Shown here: positions 16,570 to 26,109 of the stretch, piece after piece
Numbering within the stretch: position 1 is the first letter of the stretch
Layout of the letters: every line of letters starts with the position of its first letter
Assembly: GCF_030503735.1 (NCBI RefSeq)
Contig: NZ_CP073096.1
Location: 1-64,000, forward strand
From: Corynebacterium tuberculostearicum
GTDB taxonomy: Bacteria; Actinomycetota; Actinomycetes; Mycobacteriales; Mycobacteriaceae
Length of the DNA stretch: 64,000 nt
Direction of reading: 5' to 3'
Translations under genes and position numbers: made by a program
The notes under the pieces: generated by a model
The model's database searches: none
Told to the model about the DNA's origin: nothing
Seen by the model: the letters and a program-made list of their open reading frames with translations, nothing else

Positions 16570-17580
16570 TTACTCTTCTTCTTCCTTGCGGGGATCGGCA
16601 ATGCCGATGCCGTGCGGGTAGGGAGTCGTAATACCTTTAGTGTGCATGACATTGAGCACGCGGGACTGCAAGAAACGCTGAACGTCCCACTGCTTGCCCG
16701 GCAGGGTCTTGGTCGATACGCGGAAGGAAACATAGTCTGGTTCGAAGCCAGACATGCCGTCCACGCGGGGGGTGCTGAGAATGAGCTTGCGCACTTTGTC
16801 ATCTTGTGCGGCTTCCTTGACGGCGTTCTCAATGACATCACCGGCAACCTCTGGGTCATTAGAAAGACCCACTGGGATCTGGATGCGGGCAACCGAGTAC
16901 TCATCCGAATGGTTGGCCACCTGGAGGATTTCGCCATTGCGCACGTACCACAGGGCGCCATCGATATCGCGGACCGTGGTGATGCGCAGGGAGATGGACT
17001 CGACATCGCCAAAGACGCCATTGCCCAAATCAACCACGTCACCAATGCCGTATTGGTCCTCAATGAGCATGAAGATGCCGGAAAGGAAGTCCTTCACCAG
17101 CGCCTGTGCGCCAAAGCCGAGGGCAACGCCGATGACACCGGCGGAGGCGATAAGCGGTGCTACGTTGACCTCTAACTCATCCAGGATGGCGATAATGGCC
17201 CACACCCAGACGAAGATGGCGCCGGCAGAACGGGCTACGCCGGCAAGTGTCTTGATGCGGGAGGCGCGCCGGGTCTCGCGGGTTTGGCGCATGGCCTCTT
17301 CTTGTTGGCTGAGCTCGGCACGGTTAGCGCGGCTCTTGAATTTCCCGCGGAGGCGCTGCTTATCCAGTCCGGAGGATTTAATGCTATTTTCGGCCACTTT
17401 GTTGATAACTCGACGGAGGAGCCAGTGGGCGATAATGGCCAGGATAAGGATGATGGCGATGCGAGTCGGGCGCTCGATAAGCCAGCTTTGCACCTTCTCG
17501 TCATTCCAAAAACTGGACACGGACTCGATGGCCGAGTCCTTGGTGGAAGCTGCGGAGGCTAAGAATTGCGTATTCATCAT
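16570..17580 (-). CDS. Mechanosensitive ion channel, MscS family
   Basis: 336 aa. An N-terminal hydrophobic helix (IAIILILAIIAHWLLRRVINKV), a charged cytosolic loop, two further membrane helices, then the pore/beta-domain signature: LIASAGVIGVALGFGAQALVKDFLSGIFMLIEDQYGIGDVVDLG. MscS channels release solutes on hypo-osmotic shock; in C. glutamicum one also exports glutamate, but that protein (MscCG) is longer, so I only assign the family. Followed immediately by the globin gene. Confidence 0.9.
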   Translation of the reverse strand: MMNTQFLASAASTKDSAIESVSSFWNDEKVQSWLIERPTRIAIILILAIIAHWLLRRVINKVAENSIKSSGLDKQRLRGKFKSRANRAELSQQEEAMRQTRETRRASRIKTLAGVARSAGAIFVWVWAIIAILDELEVNVAPLIASAGVIGVALGFGAQALVKDFLSGIFMLIEDQYGIGDVVDLGNGVFGDVESISLRITTVRDIDGALWYVRNGEILQVANHSDEYSVARIQIPVGLSNDPEVAGDVIENAVKEAAQDDKVRKLILSTPRVDGMSGFEPDYVSFRVSTKTLPGKQWDVQRFLQSRVLNVMHTKGITTPYPHGIGIADPRKEEEE

Positions 17581-17704
17581 TCTTTCTTAGTCGTGGACAA
17601 TATGAACCGCGCCCATTGTAAGGGGTGTGCCTGAATGCGCGATGAGTTCCAGGGTAGGGACTGTGAAAATAAATAGCCATCTCTCCGTAGGAAATGAACA
17701 GCTT

Positions 17705-17714
17705 AGTCTAGACT
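17705..17714. promoter_or_regulatory. Palindrome overlapping the metB -10 region
   Basis: Perfect 10-bp palindrome AGTCTAGACT. It overlaps the TAGACT hexamer (17709-17714) that lies 8 nt before the metB start. A protein bound here would block the promoter; the McbR full consensus (TAGAC-N6-GTCTA) is not present. Confidence 0.4.
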
Positions 17715-17722
17715 GTGGTGCT

Positions 17723-18880
17723 ATGACTGAACGCAGCACGCAGAACCTGGCCGAAGGCTTTACGTCCCGTTCCATCCATGGCGGCTACCACCCAGACCCG
17801 CACATGGGCTCCATTAATGTACCGATCTATGCATCGACCACGTTCGCACAAGATGGCTTGGCACAGCTGCGCGGCGGCTTTGAATACGGCCGCGTGGCCA
17901 ACCCCACCGTGCGCTCGCTCGAGCGCACTCTTGCCGCGCTTGAAGGTGCCAAATACGCCCGCGTGTTTTCTTCCGGCATGGCCGCTGCCGATACCTTGAT
18001 TCGCATCCTGGTGCGCCCGGGAGATCACGTCATTTTAGGCAATGATGCCTACGGCGGGTCCTACCGCCTGCTTAATGATTTCACCGAGTGGGGCGTGGAG
18101 GTGTCCATCGTCAACACCAGCGATACCGCCGCGGTTGCAGACGCGGTCAAAGACAATACCAAGCTCATTTGGCTGGAAACACCCACCAATCCGGCGCTAA
18201 ATATCACCGATATTGCCGCGGTGGCCAAGATTAAGGGAAACGCGCAGGTGCTGGTAGACAATACTTTTGCCACGCCTTACCTGCAAAACCCGCTGGAACT
18301 TGGCGCGGACCATGTGCTGCACTCGACCACCAAGTACTTAGGCGGTCATTCCGATGTGCTCGGTGGTGCGGTGGTTACTAATGACGCCCACGTGGACGAG
18401 CGCCTGCTCTACTTCCAGGGCAATGTGGGCGCGGTGAGCTCGCCTTTCGACGCCTACCTTACCGCCCGCGGCATCAAGACTTTGTCGGTGCGCATGGACC
18501 GCCACTGCGCCAATGCACAGAAGGTAGCAGAATTTTTGCAAGGCCGCCCCGAGGTTAAGCAGGTGCTCTACCCTGGGCTCAAGGGCCATCCGGGCCATGA
18601 GCTGGCAGCACAGCAGATGCGTGGCTTTGGCGGCATGATGTCCGTTCGCTTCCATAGCGTGGAGCATGCCAAGCAGATCTGTCTCAATACGCGGCTAATC
18701 TGTCTAGCGGAATCGTTGGGTGGGGTGGAATCGCTCATCGAGCACCCAAAAAATATGACTCACGTATCCGCAGAAGGGTCCGAGCTGGTGCCGTCGGAGG
18801 ATATAGTGCGCATCTCCATCGGCATTGAAGACATCGATGACCTGCTCGCAGACTTGGAGCAGGCCCTCGACGCGCTATAG
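17723..18880 (+). CDS. metB: Cystathionine gamma-synthase
   Basis: PLP enzyme joining O-acetyl (or succinyl) homoserine with cysteine in the transsulfuration route to methionine. 385 aa from the ATG at 17723, which matches C. glutamicum MetB; the reading frame extends upstream to 17627 but a TAGACT box 8 nt before 17723 points to a leaderless start. Motifs: YARVFSSGMAAADTLIR, the PLP lysine in HSTTKYLGGHSD (K204), and SLGGVESLIEHPKNMTH near the end. Cystathionine gamma-lyase and O-acetylhomoserine sulfhydrylase are close relatives, but sequence and length favour MetB. Confidence 0.9.
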   Translation: MTERSTQNLAEGFTSRSIHGGYHPDPHMGSINVPIYASTTFAQDGLAQLRGGFEYGRVANPTVRSLERTLAALEGAKYARVFSSGMAAADTLIRILVRPGDHVILGNDAYGGSYRLLNDFTEWGVEVSIVNTSDTAAVADAVKDNTKLIWLETPTNPALNITDIAAVAKIKGNAQVLVDNTFATPYLQNPLELGADHVLHSTTKYLGGHSDVLGGAVVTNDAHVDERLLYFQGNVGAVSSPFDAYLTARGIKTLSVRMDRHCANAQKVAEFLQGRPEVKQVLYPGLKGHPGHELAAQQMRGFGGMMSVRFHSVEHAKQICLNTRLICLAESLGGVESLIEHPKNMTHVSAEGSELVPSEDIVRISIGIEDIDDLLADLEQALDAL

Positions 18881-18913
18881 GCCTCGGCCCTTGGCCCAAA
18901 GCGCAGGTGGTGG

Positions 18914-20782
18914 CTAGGAGCGCACCACGGCGAGGAGGGAACCGGCGGTCTTGTCGGTTTCCTGCAACATGAGTGGGTCGGTTCCCGGCATGGGGGAAAT
19001 GGTGGTATCCGGCCACTGGGAATAGGTGGGTATGCCCACGATGTGCAGGCGTGCATCCAGTTCGCCGTTCGGGTGAACGGTGCGGCGTGTAGCCCCATCG
19101 GTCTCTGGGGAGCCGGTGGGTTGGCCGTGATCGGGGAAGGGGCGCACGCGGGCGGAATCCACCAAGCAGCGCGTCATGGCATCGCCGGCGGTGCGGATAT
19201 CGGGGCGGTGCATAAAGGCGTCGACAAGCGTGGGCGCAGAAGCGGAGCGAGGGCCGGAGGTCAGGGTGAAGTGATCGGCCTCGATGGACACGGTGGGGTG
19301 ATCTCCTAGGAAGTGGGCCAAGCCGGAGTCGACAAGCGCGAGCAACTGGCGCACGCGGAAGAGTGGTGGGCCGGAGCCGATCATCTGGCCAAAGGACATG
19401 ACCTGACTGTAGCGGCCGGTGCGGGACTCGCGGGTGTAGCGGCCCTCTGCGCCAAGGATGGAGGCCGGCTTGCGCGATTGCGATAGCGACCACAGCGCGG
19501 CCTTGATGGGAGAGTCATGGCCGGCGGCGGCCTCCCGGATATCACCTTCCATGGACTGGGCAATGTGCTCGGTGAGCTCATCGATGTCCCCGGTAAACCC
19601 GGCAATCTGGTACATGAGATCGTTCATGTCCCATGGCTCGGTGACCATAGGTGCAATGGCTGCGCCCAGCTCATCCGGGGCGGTGGCATCGATGGTCTCG
19701 ACGATTTCCGCGCGCGGGCGCAGGAGGGAATCCGGGCGCACGCGCTCCAAGGTGGTGATATAAGCCTCGTAGCTATCGCGCGCGATGGCGGGCCAAACCT
19801 GGGCGTCAAAGTCGATGTCCTGGGCGCCACTGAGCTCCGCAATGACCTTCTTCAGGCGGCGGCGCGGCATGGTAGGCGGCAACTCGCCATACTCGGACTT
19901 GGGGTGGTAGGGGTAGCCGCGGCCAGAGGAAATGATGAAATTGGGCTCCTGCCCGCAAGGCTCATAGCGTAGGCCGGAGCGCGCGGAAGGATCCTCCACG
20001 AATTTGCCACCGCGCTCGATGGTGGTCAGCGCCATGATGTCATAAAAGCCCATGCCTAGCCCGCGCACCAGCACGTCCTCGCCGCCGGGAATGGCCGCAT
20101 AGTCTTGCTCTACCGGGTTATTAGGGGCGATCCAGTTCAAACCGGAAGCGGCCAACTGCTTTTCTTGCTCGTTATATTCCGGAATCATCCAGCCATAGGC
20201 CAGTACCGTGGCATCGGCGCGCACCTCGGAGCCATCGGCTAGGTGGAGGACGTCTTGGTGACCGTCCTCTTTGATGGTCTCCAACCGGCTGAAGTGATTC
20301 ACGGTGGAAATACTCTTGGGCAGACGTGCAATGACCACGTCATAAACCCAGCGCAGGTACTCGCCATACAGTGCGCGGGAAGGATTTGACTCCGGGCGGG
20401 TGGCGACAAGCTCCTCGCGGTAGTCCTCCGCAATATGTGCGGCCGGAGGATGCTGCTCAAAAAGCTCGCGCTTGGCCGCGGGGACAGTATCGTCATCGCC
20501 GCGCAGGAGCTTAATCCACTCGTACTGAATAGGGCCTTCGAGCACGGGGGCATCCACGGTGGAGCCGGGCTCGGTGAAAAGGGTGACCGCGCCGGCGCGG
20601 GTGTTCATACACAGGGTTTTGGTTTGATCCGTTTCCCAAATGCGGCCGGCGCCATGCTGGGCGTCATCAATGAGGTGGACGGCAATGGGGTCGCTGGAAT
20701 CGTCCATGCGGGCGGAGAGGCGTTCCAGGATGGAAATGCCGCGCGGGCCCATACCGACGATCGCGATAGCTAGAGTAGACAT
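18914..20782 (-). CDS. FAD/NAD(P)-binding protein (NAD_binding_9-like)
   Basis: 622 aa flavoprotein: ALAIAIVGMGPRGISILERL is an N-terminal dinucleotide-binding loop, DDAQHGAGRIWETDQTKTLCMNTRAGAVTLF and ADATVLAYGW follow as in the FAD/NAD(P)-binding proteins distantly related to ornithine/lysine N-monooxygenases. Start set at 20782 (MSTLAIA), with AGGAAG just upstream, instead of 20821. It is divergent from the ABC-transporter operon and shares the control region containing two McbR-type operators, so it may oxidise or reduce the compound that transporter brings in. Reaction unknown. Confidence 0.75.
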   Translation of the reverse strand: MSTLAIAIVGMGPRGISILERLSARMDDSSDPIAVHLIDDAQHGAGRIWETDQTKTLCMNTRAGAVTLFTEPGSTVDAPVLEGPIQYEWIKLLRGDDDTVPAAKRELFEQHPPAAHIAEDYREELVATRPESNPSRALYGEYLRWVYDVVIARLPKSISTVNHFSRLETIKEDGHQDVLHLADGSEVRADATVLAYGWMIPEYNEQEKQLAASGLNWIAPNNPVEQDYAAIPGGEDVLVRGLGMGFYDIMALTTIERGGKFVEDPSARSGLRYEPCGQEPNFIISSGRGYPYHPKSEYGELPPTMPRRRLKKVIAELSGAQDIDFDAQVWPAIARDSYEAYITTLERVRPDSLLRPRAEIVETIDATAPDELGAAIAPMVTEPWDMNDLMYQIAGFTGDIDELTEHIAQSMEGDIREAAAGHDSPIKAALWSLSQSRKPASILGAEGRYTRESRTGRYSQVMSFGQMIGSGPPLFRVRQLLALVDSGLAHFLGDHPTVSIEADHFTLTSGPRSASAPTLVDAFMHRPDIRTAGDAMTRCLVDSARVRPFPDHGQPTGSPETDGATRRTVHPNGELDARLHIVGIPTYSQWPDTTISPMPGTDPLMLQETDKTAGSLLAVVRS

Positions 20783-20844
20783 GCTTCCTATCGTGCCACA
20801 TTCAGGCTTTTTCAGGATCACCGGACCCGGTAGTAAGAATAAAA

Positions 20845-20860
20845 TAGACCAGGAGGTCTA
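20845..20860. promoter_or_regulatory. McbR-type operator 1
   Basis: TAGACCAGGAGGTCTA is an exact match to TAGAC-N6-GTCTA, the operator of McbR, the TetR-type repressor of sulfur/methionine metabolism in Corynebacterium. It lies between the divergent FAD protein (start 20782) and the ABC operon. Confidence 0.7.
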
Positions 20861-20900
20861 TCAGGGGATTTATGAAATGTTGTTTTACCAGGTGATGAGG

Positions 20901-20916
20901 TAGACCGTCCGGTCTT
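20901..20916. promoter_or_regulatory. McbR-type operator 2
   Basis: TAGACCGTCCGGTCTT matches TAGAC-N6-GTCTA in all but the last base; its core AGACCGTCCGGTCT is palindromic. Centre-to-centre distance to operator 1 is 56 bp. It lies closer to the ABC operon. Confidence 0.65.
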
Positions 20917-20984
20917 GTGCTTGAGGGAAGGAGTGTGGTCTAATGGGCAAGTACTACTTTAGACTTAAAGGAACTCGAGCTTTT

Positions 20985-22640
20985 ATGAAGCAACTTTCTC
21001 GGCTCCTGCGGCCTGCGGTCGCGGTCCTCGCCAGCAGCGCGCTAGCTCTCTCGCTTACCTCGTGCGCCTCTACTTCCCACGCTGCGGAAGATGGCATGGT
21101 CACCTATGTCGAGCCCAATATGTTCAACAACCTCTATCCGCCCTCCGGCGGTTATTACCCCAATGGTGGTGTGCTCAATAACATCACGGACCGCCTGCTC
21201 TGGCAGGACCCGGATACCCTCGAGCTGCACCCGTGGATTGCAGAGGAGTTGCCCAAGGCAAATAAAGATAACACCGAGTTCACCTTCAAGATTCGCAAAG
21301 GCGTGACCTACTCCGATGGCTCCCGCCTAGATGCCGCGAACGTGAAGAAGAACTATGACCTCTATGCCCTAGGCGATGAAGACCGCATGCTCACGCCTTC
21401 GGAGCAGCTGCCCAATTATGAAAAGTCCGAGGTCATCGATGACTATACGGTGAAGTTCTACTTCAGCGAGCCTTCCCCGGGCTTCCCTCAGTCCACCTCC
21501 GTGATGAACCAGGGCCTGCTTTCTAATGCCACCCTGGATTTGGATGACACCGGCTTCGCGCCGGGCAACGCGACCGCGATTTCCGGTTCGGGCCCCTTCG
21601 TCATTGAGGAAGAAGAGCTGGGCACCAAGCTGGTGCTCAAGAAGCGCGAGGATTATGACTGGGCGCCCCCTGCCCGCAAGGACCACCAGGGCCCAGCCGA
21701 TATTGAGGGCATCAATATCGTGCTCGCAGCCGAAGATTCCGTGCGCGTGGGCTCGCTTGTAGCCGGCCAGTCCGATGTCGCGCGCCAGATCGAAGCTCCC
21801 GATGAGAAGCACCTGAAGGATCAAAACCTGCAGATTTTCGCAGCGCCCACCCGTGGCGTGAATAATAGCTTCCACTTCCACTTCCGCCATCCACTCTTGG
21901 AAGATAAGCGCGTGCGTCAGGCCATCATCCACGCCATCGACCGGGATAATATCCTGGATACCCTCTTTTCTGATTCCTACCCCAAGGGCACGTCGATCCT
22001 GGCCAAGACGGCTATTGGTTATAAGGATCAGTCCGCGAACTATGCCTTCGATCCAGAAGAATCTAAGCGCCTGCTCGATGAGGCCGGCTGGCACCCAGGC
22101 GAAGATGGCATTCGCGAAAAGGACGGCAAGCGCCTTTCTGTCACCTTCAATGAGGCCGTCCCACAGCCGCGCTCTAAAGAAATGTTCACCAAGGCTCAGG
22201 AGATGTTGAAGAACGTCGGCATCGAGGCCAACCTCAACCCAGGTGACCGGTCCGCGCAGCAGAAGGCCATGAAAGACCAAGACACCGTGCAGGTACGCCA
22301 CACCATGACTGGCCGTGCCAACGTGGATACCTTGGCCACGTGGCTGGATGGCAGCGGGCGCAATTCTTTCCTCAACTATGACGAGGCGACCGATAGCTTT
22401 GGCGATGAGAAACTGCAGAAGCTGGTGGAGGACTATTTCAACCTCAGCAGTGAAAAAGAGCGCTTGGCCATGACTGGCCGCATGCAGGACTACTTGTCCG
22501 AACAGGCCTATATCTTGCCCATGTTTGAAGAGCCGCAGGTCTATGGTTTCCAGCCTTATATCGAGGGCTTTAGTACCGAGGCCATCGGCCGCCCGTCGTT
22601 TTATGCGGTAGATATCAACCCCGCGGAAGGGGAGGACTAA
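20985..22640 (+). CDS. ABC transporter substrate-binding lipoprotein (peptide/opine type, SBP_bac_5)
   Basis: About 551 aa extracytoplasmic binding protein of the dipeptide/oligopeptide class. Signal MKQLSRLLRPAVAVLASS, lipobox LTSC, then TYVEPNMFNNLYPPSGG, the LWQDPDTLELHPWIAEELP segment and FTFKIRKGVTYSDGSRLDAANV, typical of the family. An upstream ATG at 20943 has a better site (GAAGGAG, 9 nt) and would add 14 basic/aromatic residues to the signal; both are possible. From memory the sequence resembles the KPN_01854 group (TIGR04028), which occurs with AhpD-like proteins as here. Substrate unknown. Confidence 0.85.
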   Translation: MKQLSRLLRPAVAVLASSALALSLTSCASTSHAAEDGMVTYVEPNMFNNLYPPSGGYYPNGGVLNNITDRLLWQDPDTLELHPWIAEELPKANKDNTEFTFKIRKGVTYSDGSRLDAANVKKNYDLYALGDEDRMLTPSEQLPNYEKSEVIDDYTVKFYFSEPSPGFPQSTSVMNQGLLSNATLDLDDTGFAPGNATAISGSGPFVIEEEELGTKLVLKKREDYDWAPPARKDHQGPADIEGINIVLAAEDSVRVGSLVAGQSDVARQIEAPDEKHLKDQNLQIFAAPTRGVNNSFHFHFRHPLLEDKRVRQAIIHAIDRDNILDTLFSDSYPKGTSILAKTAIGYKDQSANYAFDPEESKRLLDEAGWHPGEDGIREKDGKRLSVTFNEAVPQPRSKEMFTKAQEMLKNVGIEANLNPGDRSAQQKAMKDQDTVQVRHTMTGRANVDTLATWLDGSGRNSFLNYDEATDSFGDEKLQKLVEDYFNLSSEKERLAMTGRMQDYLSEQAYILPMFEEPQVYGFQPYIEGFSTEAIGRPSFYAVDINPAEGED

Positions 22641-22643
22641 ACC

Positions 22644-23648
22644 ATGAGCCTGAAAACTATTGCCCTGCGCATCGGCCAAGCCGTGCTCGTCATCTGGGCA
22701 ACCTTCACCCTTTCTTTCATCCTTTTGGCGGCACTGCCTGGTGACGCCGTCGCGACCCGTTATGACAACCCCAACTTGGGGCTCAACGCCGAGCAGCTGG
22801 CCGCTATCCGCGAGGTTTATGGCGCCGATGAGCCACTCCTGAGCCGCTACTTCAGCGCGCTCGGCGGGTTCGTCACCGGTGATTTCGGCTTTTCCGTTGC
22901 CACCGGTACGGCCGTATCGGAGATGCTGGCAGATGCCCTGCCCTCAACGCTGGCGCTGGCCGTCCTTGCGTTCCTCGTAGGCGTGGCCCTAGCTTTCCTC
23001 GTAGCAATTGTCTCTACCTTTGGTCCATTTTCCTGGTTGCGCAGTTTCTTCCGCAGCCTGCCTTCCGTGATGGTTTCCCTGCCTACCTTTTGGATCGGCA
23101 TCATCTTGATCCAGATCTTTTCCTTTGGCTTGGGGTGGGTCCCGGTTATTGGCGCGAGCGACGCCCAGAACCTCATCCTGCCAGTAATCACCCTCGCTAT
23201 TTTTGTAGCCGCGCCGTTGGCGCAGGTGCTGCTGCGTTCCATCGATGAGGTAATGGATATGTCCTTCGTGCAGGTGGTGCGTGCCAAAGGTGCTAGCGGT
23301 GCCTGGTTGTTGTGGCGCAACGTCTTGCGCAACGCGCTGCTGCCAGCGCTGACCATGGCCGGCCTTACCTTTGGTGAGCTCGTTGGCGGCTCCGTGGTTA
23401 CGGAAGCAGTTTTTGCTCGCCACGGCATCGGCGCGCTGACCGTAGATGCGGTGGCCAACCGTGATACCTCAGTGCTGCTGGCCATTGTGGTGCTGGCCGC
23501 CACCGTCTTTGTTCTCATAAATCTCATTGTGGACCTGCTCTACCCAGTGCTCGACGTGCGCCTGCGCGAGCACGACACTGCATCTGGCAGCTCCGCTGCC
23601 ACCACCACCGACACCCATGCAACGCACGAGAAGAAGGTCCAAGCATGA
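22644..23648 (+). CDS. ABC transporter permease (OppB/DppB type)
   Basis: 334 aa with six predicted membrane helices. The N-terminal helix (VLVIWATFTLSFILLAALPGDAV) and the EAA loop (FVQVVRAKGASGAWLLWRNVLRNALLPAL) are typical of the first permease of peptide/nickel importers. It begins 3 bp after the binding-protein stop and ends with a cytosolic tail overlapping the next permease by 4 bp (ATGA), so it is translationally coupled. Confidence 0.9.
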   Translation: MSLKTIALRIGQAVLVIWATFTLSFILLAALPGDAVATRYDNPNLGLNAEQLAAIREVYGADEPLLSRYFSALGGFVTGDFGFSVATGTAVSEMLADALPSTLALAVLAFLVGVALAFLVAIVSTFGPFSWLRSFFRSLPSVMVSLPTFWIGIILIQIFSFGLGWVPVIGASDAQNLILPVITLAIFVAAPLAQVLLRSIDEVMDMSFVQVVRAKGASGAWLLWRNVLRNALLPALTMAGLTFGELVGGSVVTEAVFARHGIGALTVDAVANRDTSVLLAIVVLAATVFVLINLIVDLLYPVLDVRLREHDTASGSSAATTTDTHATHEKKVQA

Positions 23649-24457
23649 AGCTCAAATCCACACAGCTGAAGCTCACCCCGGGCACCATACTCTCGCTTAT
23701 TGTGCTGGGCATGGCGGTGCTTTGCGCGCTGTTCCCGCAACTGTTTACCTCCCAAGATCCGAACCAGGGCGGTGACACCACGGCGCTGCTCCAACCTAGC
23801 TTTCAGCATTGGTTCGGCACCGATGCTGTCGGCCGCGATCTCTATACCCGTGTGGTCTACGGCGCGCGTCAATCCCTACTCGGCGCGCTGCTGGCCGTAC
23901 TTTTCGGCCTCATCGTCGGCACCATCTTGGGCATTATCGCCGGAGTGCGCCGCGGCTGGGTCGATGCCGTCATCATGCGCATCGTGGACGTGCTGCTGTC
24001 CATTCCCGGCCTGTTGCTCTCGCTGTCCGTCATCATTGTGCTCGGACACGGCATCTTCAATGCCGCCATCGCGGTTGGTATTACCTCCGTGGCCACCTTC
24101 GCGCGCCTCGCGCGTTCCCAGGTGCTCAGTGTCGCCGGCTCCGATTTCGTTGAGGCCGCCTATGGCTCCGGCGGTTCTTCCTTCCAGGTGCTGGTGCGCC
24201 ATATTCTTCCCAATTCACTCACCGCGGTTTTCGCCGTAGCCGCCCTGCAATTCGGCCTGGCCATTTTGCAGCTAGCCACCCTCGGCTTCCTAGGCTATGG
24301 CGCTCCGCCCCCAACCCCGGAATGGGGCCTGCTCATCTCTGAATCGCGCGACTACATCGCCACGGCCGGCTGGCTAACCACCGCCCCTGGCATTGTCATC
24401 GTCGCCGTGGTCCTTGCGGCCAATCACCTCAGCCAGACACTGCGAAAGGCGGCCTAA
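23645..24457 (+). CDS. ABC transporter permease (OppC/DppC type)
   Basis: 270 aa. WFGTDAVGRDLYTRVVYGARQSL is the hallmark of the second permease of this class; the EAA loop is SDFVEAAYGSGGSSFQVLVRHILPNSLTAV. Six helices. Its stop codon overlaps the start of the ATPase gene by one base (TAATG), so all transporter parts are made together. Confidence 0.9.
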   Translation: MKLKSTQLKLTPGTILSLIVLGMAVLCALFPQLFTSQDPNQGGDTTALLQPSFQHWFGTDAVGRDLYTRVVYGARQSLLGALLAVLFGLIVGTILGIIAGVRRGWVDAVIMRIVDVLLSIPGLLLSLSVIIVLGHGIFNAAIAVGITSVATFARLARSQVLSVAGSDFVEAAYGSGGSSFQVLVRHILPNSLTAVFAVAALQFGLAILQLATLGFLGYGAPPPTPEWGLLISESRDYIATAGWLTTAPGIVIVAVVLAANHLSQTLRKAA

Positions 24458-26079
24458 TGTCCCTGCTTAGCATTAGTGATCTATCCATTACGTACCGCAC
24501 CGGCCGAGGCGAGGTGGAGGCGGTAAGCGGCATTGAGCTCGAGGTAAACCCCGGTGAAATGACCGCCATCGTTGGCGAATCCGGTTCCGGCAAGTCCACC
24601 TCCGCCATGGCCGCCATTGGCTTGCTGCCAGATAATGCCTCGATTGTTTCTGGCAGCATTACTTTCGACGGCCGCGACGTCACTCAGTATTCCCAAAAGC
24701 AGTGGCGGGAGCTGCGTGGCCGCCGTATTGGTTTGATCCCGCAGGATCCGAATAATTCGCTCAACCCGCTCAAGACCATCGGCGCCACCGTGGAAGAGGG
24801 CATGGCCATCCACACGCAGGGTGATAAAGCCTCCCGCAAGAAGCGAGCCTTGGAGCTCTTGGAGCGCGTGGGCATCGATGATCCGCAGCGCCGCTATCAC
24901 CAATACCCGCATGAGCTTTCCGGCGGAATGAAGCAACGCGTGCTTATCGCCGCAGCTGTGGCTTTGGAGCCGGAGCTCATCATCGCCGATGAACCCACGT
25001 CTGCGCTCGATGTCACCGTGCAGAAGATCATCTTGGATCTCCTCGATGAGATGCGCGAGGAGCTGACCATGGGCATCCTCTTTATCACCCATGATTTGGC
25101 CGTGGCGGGCGACCGCGCGAATAACATCGTGGTGATGGAAAAGGGCACCGTCCGCGAGTCTGGCGTTGCTGCCCGCGTCCTCACCGATCCCCAGCATGCC
25201 TACTCCAAGCGCCTGCTTGCCGACGCCCCCTCGCTCACCGCCCCTACCCCCTCACAGGCCGCCTCTCCGGTGCGGGCCGCCGCGACAGCACAGCATGAAA
25301 CCTTGCTTGAAGTGGAAGGGCTAAGTCAACGCTTCGGGGATTTTACTGCCGTGGATGACATCAGCTTTTCCGTCGCCCGTGGCACCACCCACGCCTTGGT
25401 AGGCGAGTCCGGCTCCGGTAAGACCACGACTGGGCGTGCCATCTCCTTGTTAAGTACGCCGACCTCCGGCAGCATTCGCTTGGCCGGTGAAGACATCAGC
25501 ACTGCCCGAGGTAAACGCCGCCGCGAGCTGCGCCGCTCCATCCAGATGGTCTACCAAAATCCCTTTGGCTCGCTCGACCCGCGCTTTAGCATCGGCGATA
25601 CCATCGCCGAGCCGGTGCGCAATTTCACCAGCGCTTCCAAACGCGGCGCCCGCGCGAAGGCACGGGAATTCCTCGATTTGGTGGCCCTAGATTCCTCGAT
25701 GGCATCCCGCCGCCCCACCGAGCTCTCCGGCGGTCAGCGACAGCGTGTGGCCATTGCCCGCGCCATGATCATTGAGCCCGAACTTGTGGTTCTCGATGAG
25801 GCCGTGTCCGCGCTCGATGTCACCGTGCAGGCACAGATCCTGCGCCTGCTTGATGAGCTGCAGCGCGAGCTGGAGCTTACCTATATCTTCATCTCGCACG
25901 ACCTCGCGGTAGTCAACCAGATCTCCGATACCGTCTCCGTGCTTTCCCGCGGCAAACAAGTGGAATCCGGGCCGACAGCCCAAGTCTTTGCACAGCCGGA
26001 AACCGATTACACCCGCCAGCTGATAGATGCCATCCCCGGCTCCCGCTACCGTGCCGGGGACCTAAACTTGGGGCTATAA
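24457..26079 (+). CDS. ABC transporter ATPase with two fused NBDs (OppD-OppF)
   Basis: 540 aa carrying both ATPase domains of a peptide-type importer in one chain. Walker A GESGSGKST near residue 38 and GESGSGKTT near 314; signatures LSGGMKQRVLIA and LSGGQRQRVAIA; Walker B LIIADEPTSALD and LVVLDEAVSALD. The first domain has the GLIPQDPNNSLNP Q-loop, the second MVYQNPFGSLDPR. Between them is an Ala/Pro-rich linker (about residues 255-285). In most relatives these are two separate proteins. Confidence 0.92.
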   Translation: MSLLSISDLSITYRTGRGEVEAVSGIELEVNPGEMTAIVGESGSGKSTSAMAAIGLLPDNASIVSGSITFDGRDVTQYSQKQWRELRGRRIGLIPQDPNNSLNPLKTIGATVEEGMAIHTQGDKASRKKRALELLERVGIDDPQRRYHQYPHELSGGMKQRVLIAAAVALEPELIIADEPTSALDVTVQKIILDLLDEMREELTMGILFITHDLAVAGDRANNIVVMEKGTVRESGVAARVLTDPQHAYSKRLLADAPSLTAPTPSQAASPVRAAATAQHETLLEVEGLSQRFGDFTAVDDISFSVARGTTHALVGESGSGKTTTGRAISLLSTPTSGSIRLAGEDISTARGKRRRELRRSIQMVYQNPFGSLDPRFSIGDTIAEPVRNFTSASKRGARAKAREFLDLVALDSSMASRRPTELSGGQRQRVAIARAMIIEPELVVLDEAVSALDVTVQAQILRLLDELQRELELTYIFISHDLAVVNQISDTVSVLSRGKQVESGPTAQVFAQPETDYTRQLIDAIPGSRYRAGDLNLGL

Positions 26080-26109
26080 ACCCCGCCCCAGAAAGGTTGG
26101 ATTGAGAAT

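Noticed and set aside
17705..17730. McbR site at metB
   Set aside because: A TAGAC half is present but the second half (GTCTA) is not at the required 6-bp spacing; only the 10-bp palindrome can be supported.
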